From a virus, in IMG/VR virus record IMGVR_UViG_3300001450_000128, positions 1 through 33,772 of that record: a stretch of DNA of 33,772 nt. One strand, 5' to 3'. Below, one piece after another: positions 15,564 through 24,017 of this stretch. Below the pieces are notes generated by a model. That model worked only from the letters and a program-made list of their open reading frames with translations, was not told the DNA's origin and ran no database searches. The translations under genes were made by a program, and so were the position numbers. Position 1 is the stretch's first letter. Each line of letters begins with the position of its first letter.

Positions 15564-17126
15564 ATGAGTGTAGATTTAAAAAAGCTAATAAGGACTGAGT
15601 ACGTAAAATGTGCTAAGGATCCAGTATACTTTATGAAAAAATACTGTCTAATCCAGCATCCATCAAAAGGAAAGATACCATTTAAGTTGTATCCCTACCA
15701 AGAAGAGCTTACCAATGACATGCAAGACAATGACAGGGTTATCATACTCAAGTCACGTCAGCTAGGAATATCAACATTATCTGCAGGATACTCTTTGTGG
15801 ACAATGTTATTTCATAGCGATAAAAACATTCTTGTTGTTGCAATTGACCAAAACACATCTAAAAACCTTGTAACAAAGGTTAGTGTAATGTTTGAAAACT
15901 TACCAAGTTGGCTGCGATTAAAGACAACAGAAAAAAATAAACTGTCACTACGATTAACAAACGGATCACAAATCAAAGCTGTTGCCAGCTCAGGAACATC
16001 AGGACGTTCAGAAGCATTATCATTAGTAATAATTGATGAGGCAGCATTCGTTGATAATGCAGAAGAGTTGTGGGCATCCCTACAACAAACCTTAGCAACT
16101 GGAGGTAGAGGCGTTATATTAAGTACACCAAACGGTACCGGTAACTTCTTTCATAAGATATGGATGAAATCAGAAGAAGGAGAGAATCAATTTTTTACCA
16201 AAAGACTTCCATGGCAAGTACATCCAGAAAGAGATCAGGAGTGGAGAGATAGGCAAGATGATGAGTTAGGAGCTAGGCTAGCTGCACAAGAGTGTGATTG
16301 CGATTTCAGTACATCAGGTAATACTGTTGTACATCCAGACATGTTAAACTTCTACAGACAAACCTACATGCAAGATCCAATTGAAAAACGAGGATTTGAT
16401 AGTAATTTACATGTGTGGGAGATCCCAAATTATACAAAGGATTATGTGGTAGTAGCTGATGTTGCTCGTGGAGATGGAACAGATTACTCAGCATTCCACG
16501 TGTTTGATTTAGAAGAGGCAACACAAGTAGCTGAATATAAAGGGCAAGTAACAACAAAGGATTATGGCAACATGCTGGTGTCTATTGCTACAGAGTATAA
16601 TGATGCACTGCTTGTTATTGAAAATGCAAATATAGGATGGGCAACTATACAACAAGTAATTGATCGTTCATATAAAAACCTATATTACACACCAAAAGAT
16701 ATAGGATTAGATTCAGATAGATATCTAGCTCGAGCAACAGATGTACAACGTACCAAAGATCAGGTAGCTGGCTTTACAATGTCTTCAAAAGTACGACCAT
16801 TAATTATTTCCAAGATGGAGTTGTATATGAGGGAAAAAAGTTGTATAATAAGGAGTAGAAGGCTTCTTGATGAACTTGGCGTTTTCATATGGAGAAACGC
16901 AAGACCTGAAGCACAATTAGGATACAATGATGATTTGGTAATGAGTTGGTGTATGGCATTGTGGGTAAGAGACACAGCATTAAAGCTACGTCAAGCAGGA
17001 ATCGAGCTAACAAAGAGAGCTTTAGATCATGCAAAATCAACCGCAGTGTATAGAACATCTCACAAAACTGATTCATGGAAAATGGATGTAAAAGGCAAAG
17101 ACGAAGACTTAAATTGGTTATTGTAG
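15564..17126 (+). CDS. Terminase large subunit (T4 gp17-like packaging ATPase/nuclease)
   Basis: This 520-residue motor protein pumps DNA into the prohead and cuts it at the end. The ATPase domain has a deviant Walker A, KSRQLGIST (63-71), in which the usual second Lys is Ile and a Lys stands at the front, as in lambda-type terminases. Walker B is LVIIDEA (154-160), and the coupling motif is LSTPNGTGN (186-194). The RNase H-fold nuclease domain follows, with D299 in VVVADVARGDG, E353 in LLVIENANIG and the acidic pair D456-D457 in YNDDLVMS, matching the T4 gp17 triad D401, E458, D542. T4 gp17 is 610 residues, and this one is shorter mainly at the N-terminus. The ATG directly follows the previous stop. 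No small terminase subunit was identified. Confidence 0.95.
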   Translation: MSVDLKKLIRTEYVKCAKDPVYFMKKYCLIQHPSKGKIPFKLYPYQEELTNDMQDNDRVIILKSRQLGISTLSAGYSLWTMLFHSDKNILVVAIDQNTSKNLVTKVSVMFENLPSWLRLKTTEKNKLSLRLTNGSQIKAVASSGTSGRSEALSLVIIDEAAFVDNAEELWASLQQTLATGGRGVILSTPNGTGNFFHKIWMKSEEGENQFFTKRLPWQVHPERDQEWRDRQDDELGARLAAQECDCDFSTSGNTVVHPDMLNFYRQTYMQDPIEKRGFDSNLHVWEIPNYTKDYVVVADVARGDGTDYSAFHVFDLEEATQVAEYKGQVTTKDYGNMLVSIATEYNDALLVIENANIGWATIQQVIDRSYKNLYYTPKDIGLDSDRYLARATDVQRTKDQVAGFTMSSKVRPLIISKMELYMREKSCIIRSRRLLDELGVFIWRNARPEAQLGYNDDLVMSWCMALWVRDTALKLRQAGIELTKRALDHAKSTAVYRTSHKTDSWKMDVKGKDEDLNWLL

Positions 17127-17128
17127 CC

Positions 17129-17136
17129 TATTTATA
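17129..17136 (+). promoter_or_regulatory. Candidate late promoter core TATTTATA before portal
   Basis: The octamer lies in the 24-base gap between terminase and portal, 14 bases before the portal ATG. It shares the extended form CTATTTATATAAA with the site before phoH. Confidence 0.55.
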
Positions 17137-17150
17137 TAAAATAAACAAGA

Positions 17151-18992
17151 ATGGCAGAAGAGAAAAAACCTAACTTATTTGGCAGACTACGAAAATTATT
17201 TAGTACTGATGTAATTATTCGTAATGTTGGTGGAAAACAACTTAAAGTGGTTGACACCGACAATCTTCAATCTGTAGGAAACTTACAGAATAATAGTCGT
17301 ATTGATCGATTCAATCGAATGTATGGAACTGGTATTACTACCGCATACAATCAAGGTGAAATATTACAAGCTACTAGAATTGAGTTATTCAAAGATTATG
17401 AAGCAATGGACTCTGATAGTATCATATCTTCAGCATTAGATATTTATTCAGACGAGTGTACCGCTAAAGATGAATTTGAAGATACACTTACTATCATGAC
17501 AAACAATGATAAGATTCACAAAGTACTTCACAATCTATTTTACGACATTCTTAATGTTGAATTTAATTTATGGCCATGGGTACGTAGTACGTTGAAATAT
17601 GGTGATTTTTACCTACACCTAAACATCACCGAGAAGTATGGAATCACAAACGTGGAACCAATCTCAGCTTATGAGATGGTACGAGAAGAGGGTATGGATC
17701 CACAAAATCCAAACAAAGTCACTTTTAAAAGAGACATGATGTCAGGGATTGCTACAACTACAATACATCGTAACTCAACCGAAGAATATGATAATTATGA
17801 GATTGCTCACTTTAGATTATTAAATGATACTAACTTTTTACCATACGGTAGATCTTTATTAGAGCCAGCAAGAAAGGTATGGAAACAACTCACACTAATG
17901 GAAGATGCAATGTTAATTCATCGTATCATGAGAGCTCCAGACAAACGAATTTTTAAAATAGATATTGGTAACATACCACCAAACGAAGTTGACGCTTTTA
18001 TGGAAGGTATGATTAACAAAATGAAAAAGGTTCCATTTATAGATGAGAGTACGGGAGATTACAACCTCAAGTACAACATGCAAAATATTCTTGAAGACTT
18101 CTACTTACCAGTTCGTGGTGCAGAAAGCGGAACAATGATTGAAACCACTCCTGGACTACAAATGGATTCAATTCCTGACATTGAGTATTTGCAGAATAGA
18201 ATGTTAGGTGCGTTAAAAATTCCAAAAGCATATTTAGGATATTTAGAAGATACTACTGGAAAAGCCTCATTAGCATCACAAGATTTCAGATTTGCAAGAA
18301 CAATTGAAAGAGTACAAAAAATTATTGTAAGCGAGCTTACTAAGATTGCAATTGTACACTTATATTCTCAAGGATTTACTGATGAAGAGATTGTCGATTT
18401 TTCATTAAAACTAACACCACCGTCTACGTATTACGAAAGAGAAAAGTTAGAGTTGTGGACATCTAAATCTACGTTAGCAGGAGATCTAGTTGAAAAGAAA
18501 CTATTCAGTAGATTTTGGTGTTACGAACACTTATTCAACATGCAACCAGAACAGTGGATGGAAGAGCAAGATCGTATTGCAGCTGATTCAAAAGAATTCT
18601 TCCGATTAGAACAGATCAAGACTGAAGGTAATGATCCAAAAGAGAGTGGTCAGTCATTTGGTACACCACACGACATAGCCAGCTTGTATAAAGGAGATGA
18701 GGGAGTGCCAAAAGGATATGATGAAAAAGAAGTACCTGAGGGTGGATGGCCTGGAGCAGGAAGACCTAAAGAACCTGGCACATTTGGCAAACACACACAT
18801 CCATTAGGGTGGGATCCAGCAGGTCACAAACAAAACAAATCTGCAGGTCGTGTAATGTATGAAGCACAAAACCTTGGCAATTACAAAGGATTAAAAGACA
18901 ATCTTAACAAAGCTGCTGCATTACAAAGCACATACAGTAAAGATAAGAAAAAACCTGGTCTTCTCAACGAAGAAAACCTGTTAGATGAGTAG
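17151..18992 (+). CDS. Portal vertex protein (T4 gp20-like)
   Basis: The 613-residue protein forms the dodecameric ring through which DNA enters and leaves the head and on which the prohead is nucleated. Recognisable gp20 family stretches are the N-terminal IRNVGGKQLKVVDTDN, the SALDIYSDECTAKDE segment, RIMRAPDKRIFKIDIGNIP, and the highly conserved MIETTPGLQMDSIPDIEYLQ and MLGALKIPKAYLGY region around residues 325-365. T4 gp20 is 524 residues. The extra length is a C-terminal Gly/Pro/Lys-rich tail (about 505-613) that may be disordered, ending in LLNEENLLDE, where LNE would suit prohead-protease trimming. Position directly after terminase is as in other T4-like phages. Confidence 0.93.
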   Translation: MAEEKKPNLFGRLRKLFSTDVIIRNVGGKQLKVVDTDNLQSVGNLQNNSRIDRFNRMYGTGITTAYNQGEILQATRIELFKDYEAMDSDSIISSALDIYSDECTAKDEFEDTLTIMTNNDKIHKVLHNLFYDILNVEFNLWPWVRSTLKYGDFYLHLNITEKYGITNVEPISAYEMVREEGMDPQNPNKVTFKRDMMSGIATTTIHRNSTEEYDNYEIAHFRLLNDTNFLPYGRSLLEPARKVWKQLTLMEDAMLIHRIMRAPDKRIFKIDIGNIPPNEVDAFMEGMINKMKKVPFIDESTGDYNLKYNMQNILEDFYLPVRGAESGTMIETTPGLQMDSIPDIEYLQNRMLGALKIPKAYLGYLEDTTGKASLASQDFRFARTIERVQKIIVSELTKIAIVHLYSQGFTDEEIVDFSLKLTPPSTYYEREKLELWTSKSTLAGDLVEKKLFSRFWCYEHLFNMQPEQWMEEQDRIAADSKEFFRLEQIKTEGNDPKESGQSFGTPHDIASLYKGDEGVPKGYDEKEVPEGGWPGAGRPKEPGTFGKHTHPLGWDPAGHKQNKSAGRVMYEAQNLGNYKGLKDNLNKAAALQSTYSKDKKKPGLLNEENLLDE

Positions 18993-19010
18993 TAATAAAA
19001 AAAACCGCCA

Positions 19011-19018
19011 TATTTATT
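19011..19018 (+). promoter_or_regulatory. Candidate late promoter core, TATTTATT variant
   Basis: It lies in the 44-base gap after the portal gene, 18 bases before ATG 19037, in CATATTTATTAT context. Confidence 0.45.
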
Positions 19019-19036
19019 ATTAGGTAATTACATTAT

Positions 19037-19867
19037 ATGAAGAAGTCGACACACTCGAAGATAAAGAACACCGGAATTCTTTTTGAGTTGCTAACGAGAC
19101 AAATTACAGCAGACACAATGACTGGCGTAAAAAACTCTCCCGCACTCAAGATAATAAAGGAATATTTCGCAGCAAAAACAGCTTTAGCGAAGGAATTGGT
19201 ATTATATCAAACACTGCTAAACGAACAGTTTAAAGAGCCTCAAAAAGCTACTATGCTTCTGAACACGACAATTAAGATGCGCAGAAAGCTAAACGAAAAA
19301 TCTCTTAATGATTCAAAATACAACTTAATCAAAGAGATCAAAAACAAGTACGATCTAAAAGATTTTTTTAAGTCAACAATAAGCAACTACAAAATATACG
19401 CTTCTGTTTACAGAGTATTTGAAGGTGCATCAATAGCACAAGCTGCTGACGTAGTTAGAAGTAGAGTTGCTATTACAGAACACATAACCAAAACAACTGA
19501 AAGACCGGTAGCAAAGAAAGTTGAATTTCTTAAGGAAGATGAAGAAGTCAGAGTGTTAGCATACAAATTAATGTTAGAAAAGTTTAACACTAAGTATGCT
19601 AAATTATCCGAAAGCCAGCAGATAGTTTTACGAGAGTATATAAACAATATCAGCAACACAACTAATCTTCGCGACTTTGTAATAAAAGAAAGCATTAACC
19701 TGCAATCTCAATTATCAAAAAAACTTTCAAAAGTTAAAGACCAAGTTATATCTATTAAACTGACAGAGGTAATGTCGCTACTCGACAACAACAAAAGAAT
19801 AAAACGCGTTAAAGAAGATCACGTTCATTCATTATTGTTGTATCACGAACTTCTTAAAGAACTATAA
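19037..19867 (+). CDS. Unrecognised 276-residue helical protein in head operon
   Basis: The protein is almost wholly charged and helical, with no membrane segment. Its N-terminus, KIKNTGILFELLTRQITADT, matches a conserved family I have seen between portal and prohead-protease genes of marine T4-like phages. I know of no assigned function. The position suggests a role in prohead core assembly or portal attachment, comparable in place but not in sequence to T4 gp67/gp68. A candidate late promoter precedes it, and the next gene follows after one base, so the two are likely co-expressed. Confidence 0.72.
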   Translation: MKKSTHSKIKNTGILFELLTRQITADTMTGVKNSPALKIIKEYFAAKTALAKELVLYQTLLNEQFKEPQKATMLLNTTIKMRRKLNEKSLNDSKYNLIKEIKNKYDLKDFFKSTISNYKIYASVYRVFEGASIAQAADVVRSRVAITEHITKTTERPVAKKVEFLKEDEEVRVLAYKLMLEKFNTKYAKLSESQQIVLREYINNISNTTNLRDFVIKESINLQSQLSKKLSKVKDQVISIKLTEVMSLLDNNKRIKRVKEDHVHSLLLYHELLKEL

Positions 19868-19868
19868 C

Positions 19869-20624
19869 ATGGGATTGAGCTTAGAAGAAAAGGAAGAGTT
19901 AAAGAAGTACATCAAAGAGCAGGCTGCTCAGATGAAAGAAAACACAACAGCAAATGTTGGCTCCTACGATACACCAAACGCGTTTACTGGCGATGAGGAT
20001 GATGACGGAACACAATCGGTTGATTTAACTGATCCAGAATATGCATACTCAATCAAAGGACCAAAAAAACGGAATCCTAAATATTCGGTAAAATTAAACG
20101 AAGTATCATATAAAGCTTTTAAACGAGACGAATCACGATCGACAGTACAAAAGGTAAACGCAAACATCTTAGAAGTAAACAAGAATATTAGAGAGTTAGC
20201 AAGAATGCTTCAACACAGCATTAAGTTAAAAAATGAATCTAAGATGGATAACAATATCCATTGGAAACGTACAAACGAAGCTTTAGCTAAAATGCATCAA
20301 CGCATATCGGTATTATCTGAAAAAGCTAACCAACTATATAACTTAACAGAAGCGACTGCACAGCAAGCTCAAGGAGATCTACTATCACTACTTAATAGTG
20401 TTGGTGATCCGCAGTTTGACGCTATACGATCTACCGACATAGACCACAACCCTATAGGTGCTGATCATTTCGAATTTGACGTTATGCTTAACGGAGAACC
20501 AGTCGCTATTGATTGGGATAAAGGAAACTTAACGTACCAAGATTACAGTGAAGAAATACCATTAGGAAACATCGATAATCCTGAAGAAGTCATTGCTAAC
20601 ATACAAAAACACATGATATCATGA
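19869..20624 (+). CDS. Unrecognised 251-residue protein in head operon
   Basis: The first 25 residues are a charged helix (MGLSLEEKEELKKYIKEQAA) containing IKE. Then comes an acidic, probably flexible stretch (about 30-60) rich in Asp, Gly and Thr, a helical coiled-coil region (about 85-160), and a C-terminal acidic beta-like domain (about 185-251, FEFDVMLNGEPVAIDWDKGN). No family is recognised. The gene begins one base after its neighbour and ends in an ATGA overlap with the protease gene, so it should be made together with head-assembly factors. Confidence 0.68.
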   Translation: MGLSLEEKEELKKYIKEQAAQMKENTTANVGSYDTPNAFTGDEDDDGTQSVDLTDPEYAYSIKGPKKRNPKYSVKLNEVSYKAFKRDESRSTVQKVNANILEVNKNIRELARMLQHSIKLKNESKMDNNIHWKRTNEALAKMHQRISVLSEKANQLYNLTEATAQQAQGDLLSLLNSVGDPQFDAIRSTDIDHNPIGADHFEFDVMLNGEPVAIDWDKGNLTYQDYSEEIPLGNIDNPEEVIANIQKHMIS

Positions 20625-21235
20625 AAAGAGTATTAGTAGATTATATAGGATCAATCCAAGTAACACCTACACAGATCAACGAATCCATGAACAAAAACAA
20701 TGGAAAGCTAATCGTGTCAGGAATTATGCAGAGAGCCAGTACTGGCGATGATGAAAACTTTAACCAAAATGGAAGGAGCTATCCTTTACCTATTTTGAAA
20801 AAAGAATGTGAAACTTACAAAAACACTTTTGTAAAGGAGCGTAGAGCGTTAGGCGAATTAGATCATCCAGATTCTCAAGTGGTAAACCTATCAAACGTGT
20901 CTCACAATGTACTTGATTTGTGGTGGCAAGGGACTGACTTAATGGGAAAGATTGAGATATTATCTACACCCTCAGGAAACATTGCAAAGGAGTTAATGAA
21001 ATCTGGAATCAGATTAGGCATCAGCTCAAGAGGAATGGGATCTGTTAAGGAGTTAGGAGAGGGAAAGGTAGAAGTACAAGACGACTTTGAAATCGTATGT
21101 TGGGATTTGGTCAGTAATCCATCTACACAAGGTGCTTTTATGAATTCATCTTTAAACGAAAACACCAATTCAAATAACAACAACAAACACACTAGAATCC
21201 ATTCACTAATAAGTGAGATAATATCAGTAATGTAA
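20621..21235 (+). CDS. Prohead maturation protease (T4 gp21-like)
   Basis: This 204-residue serine protease digests the prohead core and trims capsid proteins before DNA packaging. Family features are KLIVSGIMQRAST, then RSYPLPILKKE, RRALGELDHPD with the catalytic His82, LGISSRGMGSV with the catalytic Ser (135 or 136), and DDFEIVCWDLVSNPST, which supplies the third acidic residue region (D154/D155 or D162). Two sequences fitting its own specificity flank the domain: INE at 19-21 and LNE at 178-180. Cutting at both would leave a mature enzyme of about residues 22-180, consistent with the known self-processing of T4 gp21. The start overlaps the previous gene (ATGA), and the stop overlaps the next (TAATG). 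Confidence 0.92.
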   Translation: MKRVLVDYIGSIQVTPTQINESMNKNNGKLIVSGIMQRASTGDDENFNQNGRSYPLPILKKECETYKNTFVKERRALGELDHPDSQVVNLSNVSHNVLDLWWQGTDLMGKIEILSTPSGNIAKELMKSGIRLGISSRGMGSVKELGEGKVEVQDDFEIVCWDLVSNPSTQGAFMNSSLNENTNSNNNNKHTRIHSLISEIISVM

Positions 21236-21618
21236 TGAAGACAAATATACTAAAACAACTTAGCGAAGCAATGGATAATGCCGGCGCCTCAAAAATGAAG
21301 CTTAATGAAAAAGCTCAAGTGCTTGAAGAAATTAAAGAGTACGGAAACTTTGAAGAAGCAATCTATCGTAGCAAAGGATTAAAAGAAGCTGCTAACAGAA
21401 TCTCTGAAATTGTAGAAAAAGCAGAACGCGTTGCTTTACAAGAAACCGAAGAGTGGTTTGATGAAGTGACCGTGAAGAGAAACATGAAAGAGCTTAACAA
21501 CAACAATAAAGAATTCACTAAAACAGTAGCTGAAGTATCTAAACTACAGCAACGCTTAGAGTCTTTGTACGAAGAAATGGGTAACAATCTATCTCGCTAC
21601 TATGAAGTTGGTCACTAA
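21235..21618 (+). CDS. Unrecognised 127-residue helical protein in prohead operon
   Basis: The small, charged, wholly helical protein begins MKTNILKQLSEAMDNAGASK, a leader with LSE at 9-11, and has a coiled coil over about residues 75-120. It sits between the prohead protease and scaffold genes, where T4-like phages carry small prohead-core proteins. The start uses a TAATG overlap, and the last 17 bases overlap the next gene in another frame. A core or scaffold accessory is a fair guess. Confidence 0.68.
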   Translation: MKTNILKQLSEAMDNAGASKMKLNEKAQVLEEIKEYGNFEEAIYRSKGLKEAANRISEIVEKAERVALQETEEWFDEVTVKRNMKELNNNNKEFTKTVAEVSKLQQRLESLYEEMGNNLSRYYEVGH

Positions 21619-21973
21619 CAAAAACACACTTGTTGATATATTAGGTGAGTTAATGCTTGAGTATAGGTTGCTTGAGAATCCATTCGCTGCTGCTGCTGAA
21701 AAAGAGGGTGGTGGAGATGCTGGTGGTGACAAAGGTGAAGAAGGCGGTGACAAAGGTGAAGAAGAAAAAAAAGACGACAAAAAGGGTAGTGGTGAAAAAG
21801 CATTAAAAGTGTTCTTCGATCCATCTGCAGTCAAAAAATATAACACCAATACTGATTGGAGAGCTGGAGAGGGTGAAGTAAAAGCAATAACAAAAAAAGG
21901 TTTAGAAGTAGATGTTGATGGATACACAATTCAAGTAAATTTTAGTGACCTTACTGAAAACAAAAAGAAATGA
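21602..21973 (+). CDS. Unrecognised 123-residue protein with Gly/Asp/Lys-rich repeat
   Basis: The N-terminus has a helical leader (MKLVTNKNTLVDILGELMLE) followed by RLLENPF, giving an LLE candidate cut. Residues about 38-66 are a flexible Gly, Asp, Glu and Lys repeat (two GGDKGEE units). The C-terminal half (about 70-123) is a compact beta-like domain (KVFFDPSAVKKYNTNTDWRA, then a TIQVNFSDL strand) that resembles small SH3/KOW-like barrels in pattern only. It overlaps the previous gene by 17 bases and the next by ATGA. Likely a prohead-associated or packaged protein. Function unknown. Confidence 0.65.
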   Translation: MKLVTNKNTLVDILGELMLEYRLLENPFAAAAEKEGGGDAGGDKGEEGGDKGEEEKKDDKKGSGEKALKVFFDPSAVKKYNTNTDWRAGEGEVKAITKKGLEVDVDGYTIQVNFSDLTENKKK

Positions 21974-22803
21974 ATAAGCCAACATTAAGTTTATCTGAAA
22001 TAACATACAGAATTTTGCGAGAGCGTAAATTCAATAAGATGATAGCTGAAATTACAGTAGCTATGAAATCGTCATCTAAAATGCTTAAGGAGGCTGGAAT
22101 ACCATCAGGTATCGATCAAGGCATCTTAAAAGTGTCTAAAGAGGTAGAAAAGGATGGGGAGGATATGGATGACGAAGAGGTGCAAGCAGCAATGATGATG
22201 GCTGCCCTTGAAAAGGGTGGTGATATCTCAAAAGTTAAAGCATCCGATGTTGAAAAAGAATTACCTACAGTTGATGAAAGACGTCAGTCAGTAAATGAAA
22301 GCGGTGGAGGACTTTTGGATTCCATCCTTACAGTCGTATCACTTGTTCTAGGAAACATGGCATTTATCGAAGCTATCTGTGCGGCTATTGAAAAGATAAC
22401 GGGGAAAAAGATGGATCCAAAGATAGTCAAAACAAAACTAGGAAAATTCGATGCCAGCATTAAAGGCCTTGCCGGCTGGGTAATGAAAAAAATTGGACAA
22501 GCTATTGAGTGGATCATAGGGCAAATGGGTGGTGGACCTAATGCTCAAAAGATAGGAGCTTATAGCGTAAAGTTTATCGGTGTAGTAGCTTTATTTGCAC
22601 TTGGAGTTTCGCACTTTCCTCTTGCAGGAGCAAGTGTGTTTGGTATTATAATATCAATAACTTCAATGATTGGTAAAGGGTTTGAGCTTGTAGTGCTTGG
22701 AAAGGAATTATTTAAGTACATAAAAAAAGCAATAGCAGACAATAAAGAGCTCAAGGCAAAACTGCAAGCTGGTGGAGATGCACCAGCCCCAGCAATGGCG
22801 TAA
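21970..22803 (+). CDS. Unrecognised 277-residue membrane protein in prohead operon
   Basis: The first 110 residues are soluble, charged and helical, with several (L/I)-X-E motifs (LSE, LRE, IAE, LKE). Hydrophobic segments follow at about 114-140 (LLDSILTVVSLVLGNMAFIE), 199-213 (SVKFIGVVALFALGV) and 218-247 (LAGASVFGIIISITSMIGKG), with an amphipathic helix between them (about 165-186). The chain ends in a Lys-rich helix and Ala/Pro tail. A membrane protein in the middle of a head-assembly operon is unexpected. It could anchor prohead initiation to the membrane, as T4 proheads start on the inner membrane, or be packaged and inserted at infection. I recognise no family. Confidence 0.65.
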   Translation: MNKPTLSLSEITYRILRERKFNKMIAEITVAMKSSSKMLKEAGIPSGIDQGILKVSKEVEKDGEDMDDEEVQAAMMMAALEKGGDISKVKASDVEKELPTVDERRQSVNESGGGLLDSILTVVSLVLGNMAFIEAICAAIEKITGKKMDPKIVKTKLGKFDASIKGLAGWVMKKIGQAIEWIIGQMGGGPNAQKIGAYSVKFIGVVALFALGVSHFPLAGASVFGIIISITSMIGKGFELVVLGKELFKYIKKAIADNKELKAKLQAGGDAPAPAMA

Positions 22804-22836
22804 ATAATACAACACTAAAACACGTTTTGAGTTTTG

Positions 22837-22922
22837 ACCATACTATATATGGTTAAATACGCTATCCTGATATGGCGTCCTAAATAAATTATTCAAATTG
22901 CAACTCCAATAGTTGTAGGACG
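22837..22922 (+). promoter_or_regulatory. Structured leader with three stem-loops upstream of the scaffold gene
   Basis: The 136-base gap before gp22 can fold into three hairpins. The first is ACCATA-ctata-TATGGT (22837-22853). The second is CGCTAT-cctgat-ATGGCG with one G-T pair (22860-22877). The third is an outer stem CGTCCTA (22876-22882) with TAGGACG (22916-22922), enclosing CAACT-ccaat-AGTTG (22901-22915). The second and third share bases 22876-22877. No TATTTATA octamer is present here. A leader controlling the high output of scaffold and capsid genes is plausible. An embedded promoter cannot be excluded. Confidence 0.5.
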
Positions 22923-22939
22923 TTCATAAAACATATATC

Positions 22940-23989
22940 ATGAACAAATTATTAAAAGATGCAATCGCAGACGCAAAAGCTGTTCGCGAAACTGCATTAG
23001 CAAACGCAAAACTTGCTTTAGAAGAAGCCTTTGCTCCTAAGCTGCAATCTATGCTGTCTCATAAAATTAAAGAAGAGATGGAAGAGGAAGAGCCAATGGA
23101 GGAGATGGAAGATGAAGAAGAAATGACAATGGAGATGTCTCACGACGAAGACGAAATGCAATCCGAAGGCGAAGGTGGAGAACCTGAAGTAGAGGATGAA
23201 GTAGAAGTTGAAGTTGAGGCAGAACCAGAAGTTTCTGATGAAGGATCTGAAGAAGAAGCATCTGCTGAAGCCGAAGAAGCTGAAATGACTGATGACGAGT
23301 TAGAAGAGATTCTAAGAGAGTTAGAAGGAGAAGAAGATGAAATGGCTGAAGGAGATTATTCTGAAGAAGATATGGAAGAAGAAGCTCACGCTGAAACCGA
23401 TGAAATGGAAGAAGGCGATCATTCTGACAAAGAAGAAATGGATGAAAAAATGTCGTCTAAAGAAAAAATGAAGAAAGGTCTTTACAAAGAAGAAGATCAT
23501 TCTGAAAAAGAGGACATGGAAGAAGGTGACGATGAAGATATCGACCTAGAAGAAATCATTAAAGCTCTTAGAGAAGAGGAAGAAGATGATAAAGAATCCA
23601 TGGATGAAGAAAAGGATGAAGATGAGTTGGAAGAAGCTTACAATGTTATCAAATTCTTACGTTCTAAGTTAAACGAAGTGAATCTACTTAACGCTAAATT
23701 ACTTTATGTAAACAAGCTATTCAAGAAAGGTGAATTGACTGAGACTAAGAAAATAAAAATCATCGAAACTTTTGACAGAGTTAAAACAGTTAGAGAAGCT
23801 AAATTAGTGTATGCTACATTAGCCGAATCAATGACTGCAAGACCTGTCAGAAAAGCTGCTCCTAAAAGAAAAGCAAAAAACCTAACTGAAGGTATCGCAT
23901 CATCTCGTTCAAAAGGAACGAAAAAAGTGATTGCTGACAGTAACGGAGTTTATAACCGTTTTACAGAATTAATTAACTACAACAAGTAA
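22940..23989 (+). CDS. Prohead core scaffolding protein (T4 gp22-like)
   Basis: The 349-residue protein should form the internal core around which the capsid protein assembles and then be degraded by the prohead protease. Residues about 45-235 are extremely acidic (runs of Glu and Asp with Met and Ser), typical of scaffolds. The diagnostic part is the C-terminal helical domain, about 238-300, with NVIKFLRSKLNEVNLLNAKL, LLYVNKLFKKGEL and KKIKIIETFDRVKTVREAKL, closely resembling gp22 of marine T4-like phages. A short N-terminal Ala/Lys helix contains LEE. The gene lies just before the major capsid gene, as in T4. It follows the structured leader described separately. Confidence 0.88.
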   Translation: MNKLLKDAIADAKAVRETALANAKLALEEAFAPKLQSMLSHKIKEEMEEEEPMEEMEDEEEMTMEMSHDEDEMQSEGEGGEPEVEDEVEVEVEAEPEVSDEGSEEEASAEAEEAEMTDDELEEILRELEGEEDEMAEGDYSEEDMEEEAHAETDEMEEGDHSDKEEMDEKMSSKEKMKKGLYKEEDHSEKEDMEEGDDEDIDLEEIIKALREEEEDDKESMDEEKDEDELEEAYNVIKFLRSKLNEVNLLNAKLLYVNKLFKKGELTETKKIKIIETFDRVKTVREAKLVYATLAESMTARPVRKAAPKRKAKNLTEGIASSRSKGTKKVIADSNGVYNRFTELINYNK

Positions 23990-24017
23990 CCTAAAAAAAG
24001 CAAAAATTATTCAAACT

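Noticed and set aside
21235-21973. Programmed frameshift between the 127- and 123-residue genes
   Set aside because: The 17-base overlap shows no obvious slippery heptamer, and the second gene has its own ATG; ordinary overlap is simpler.
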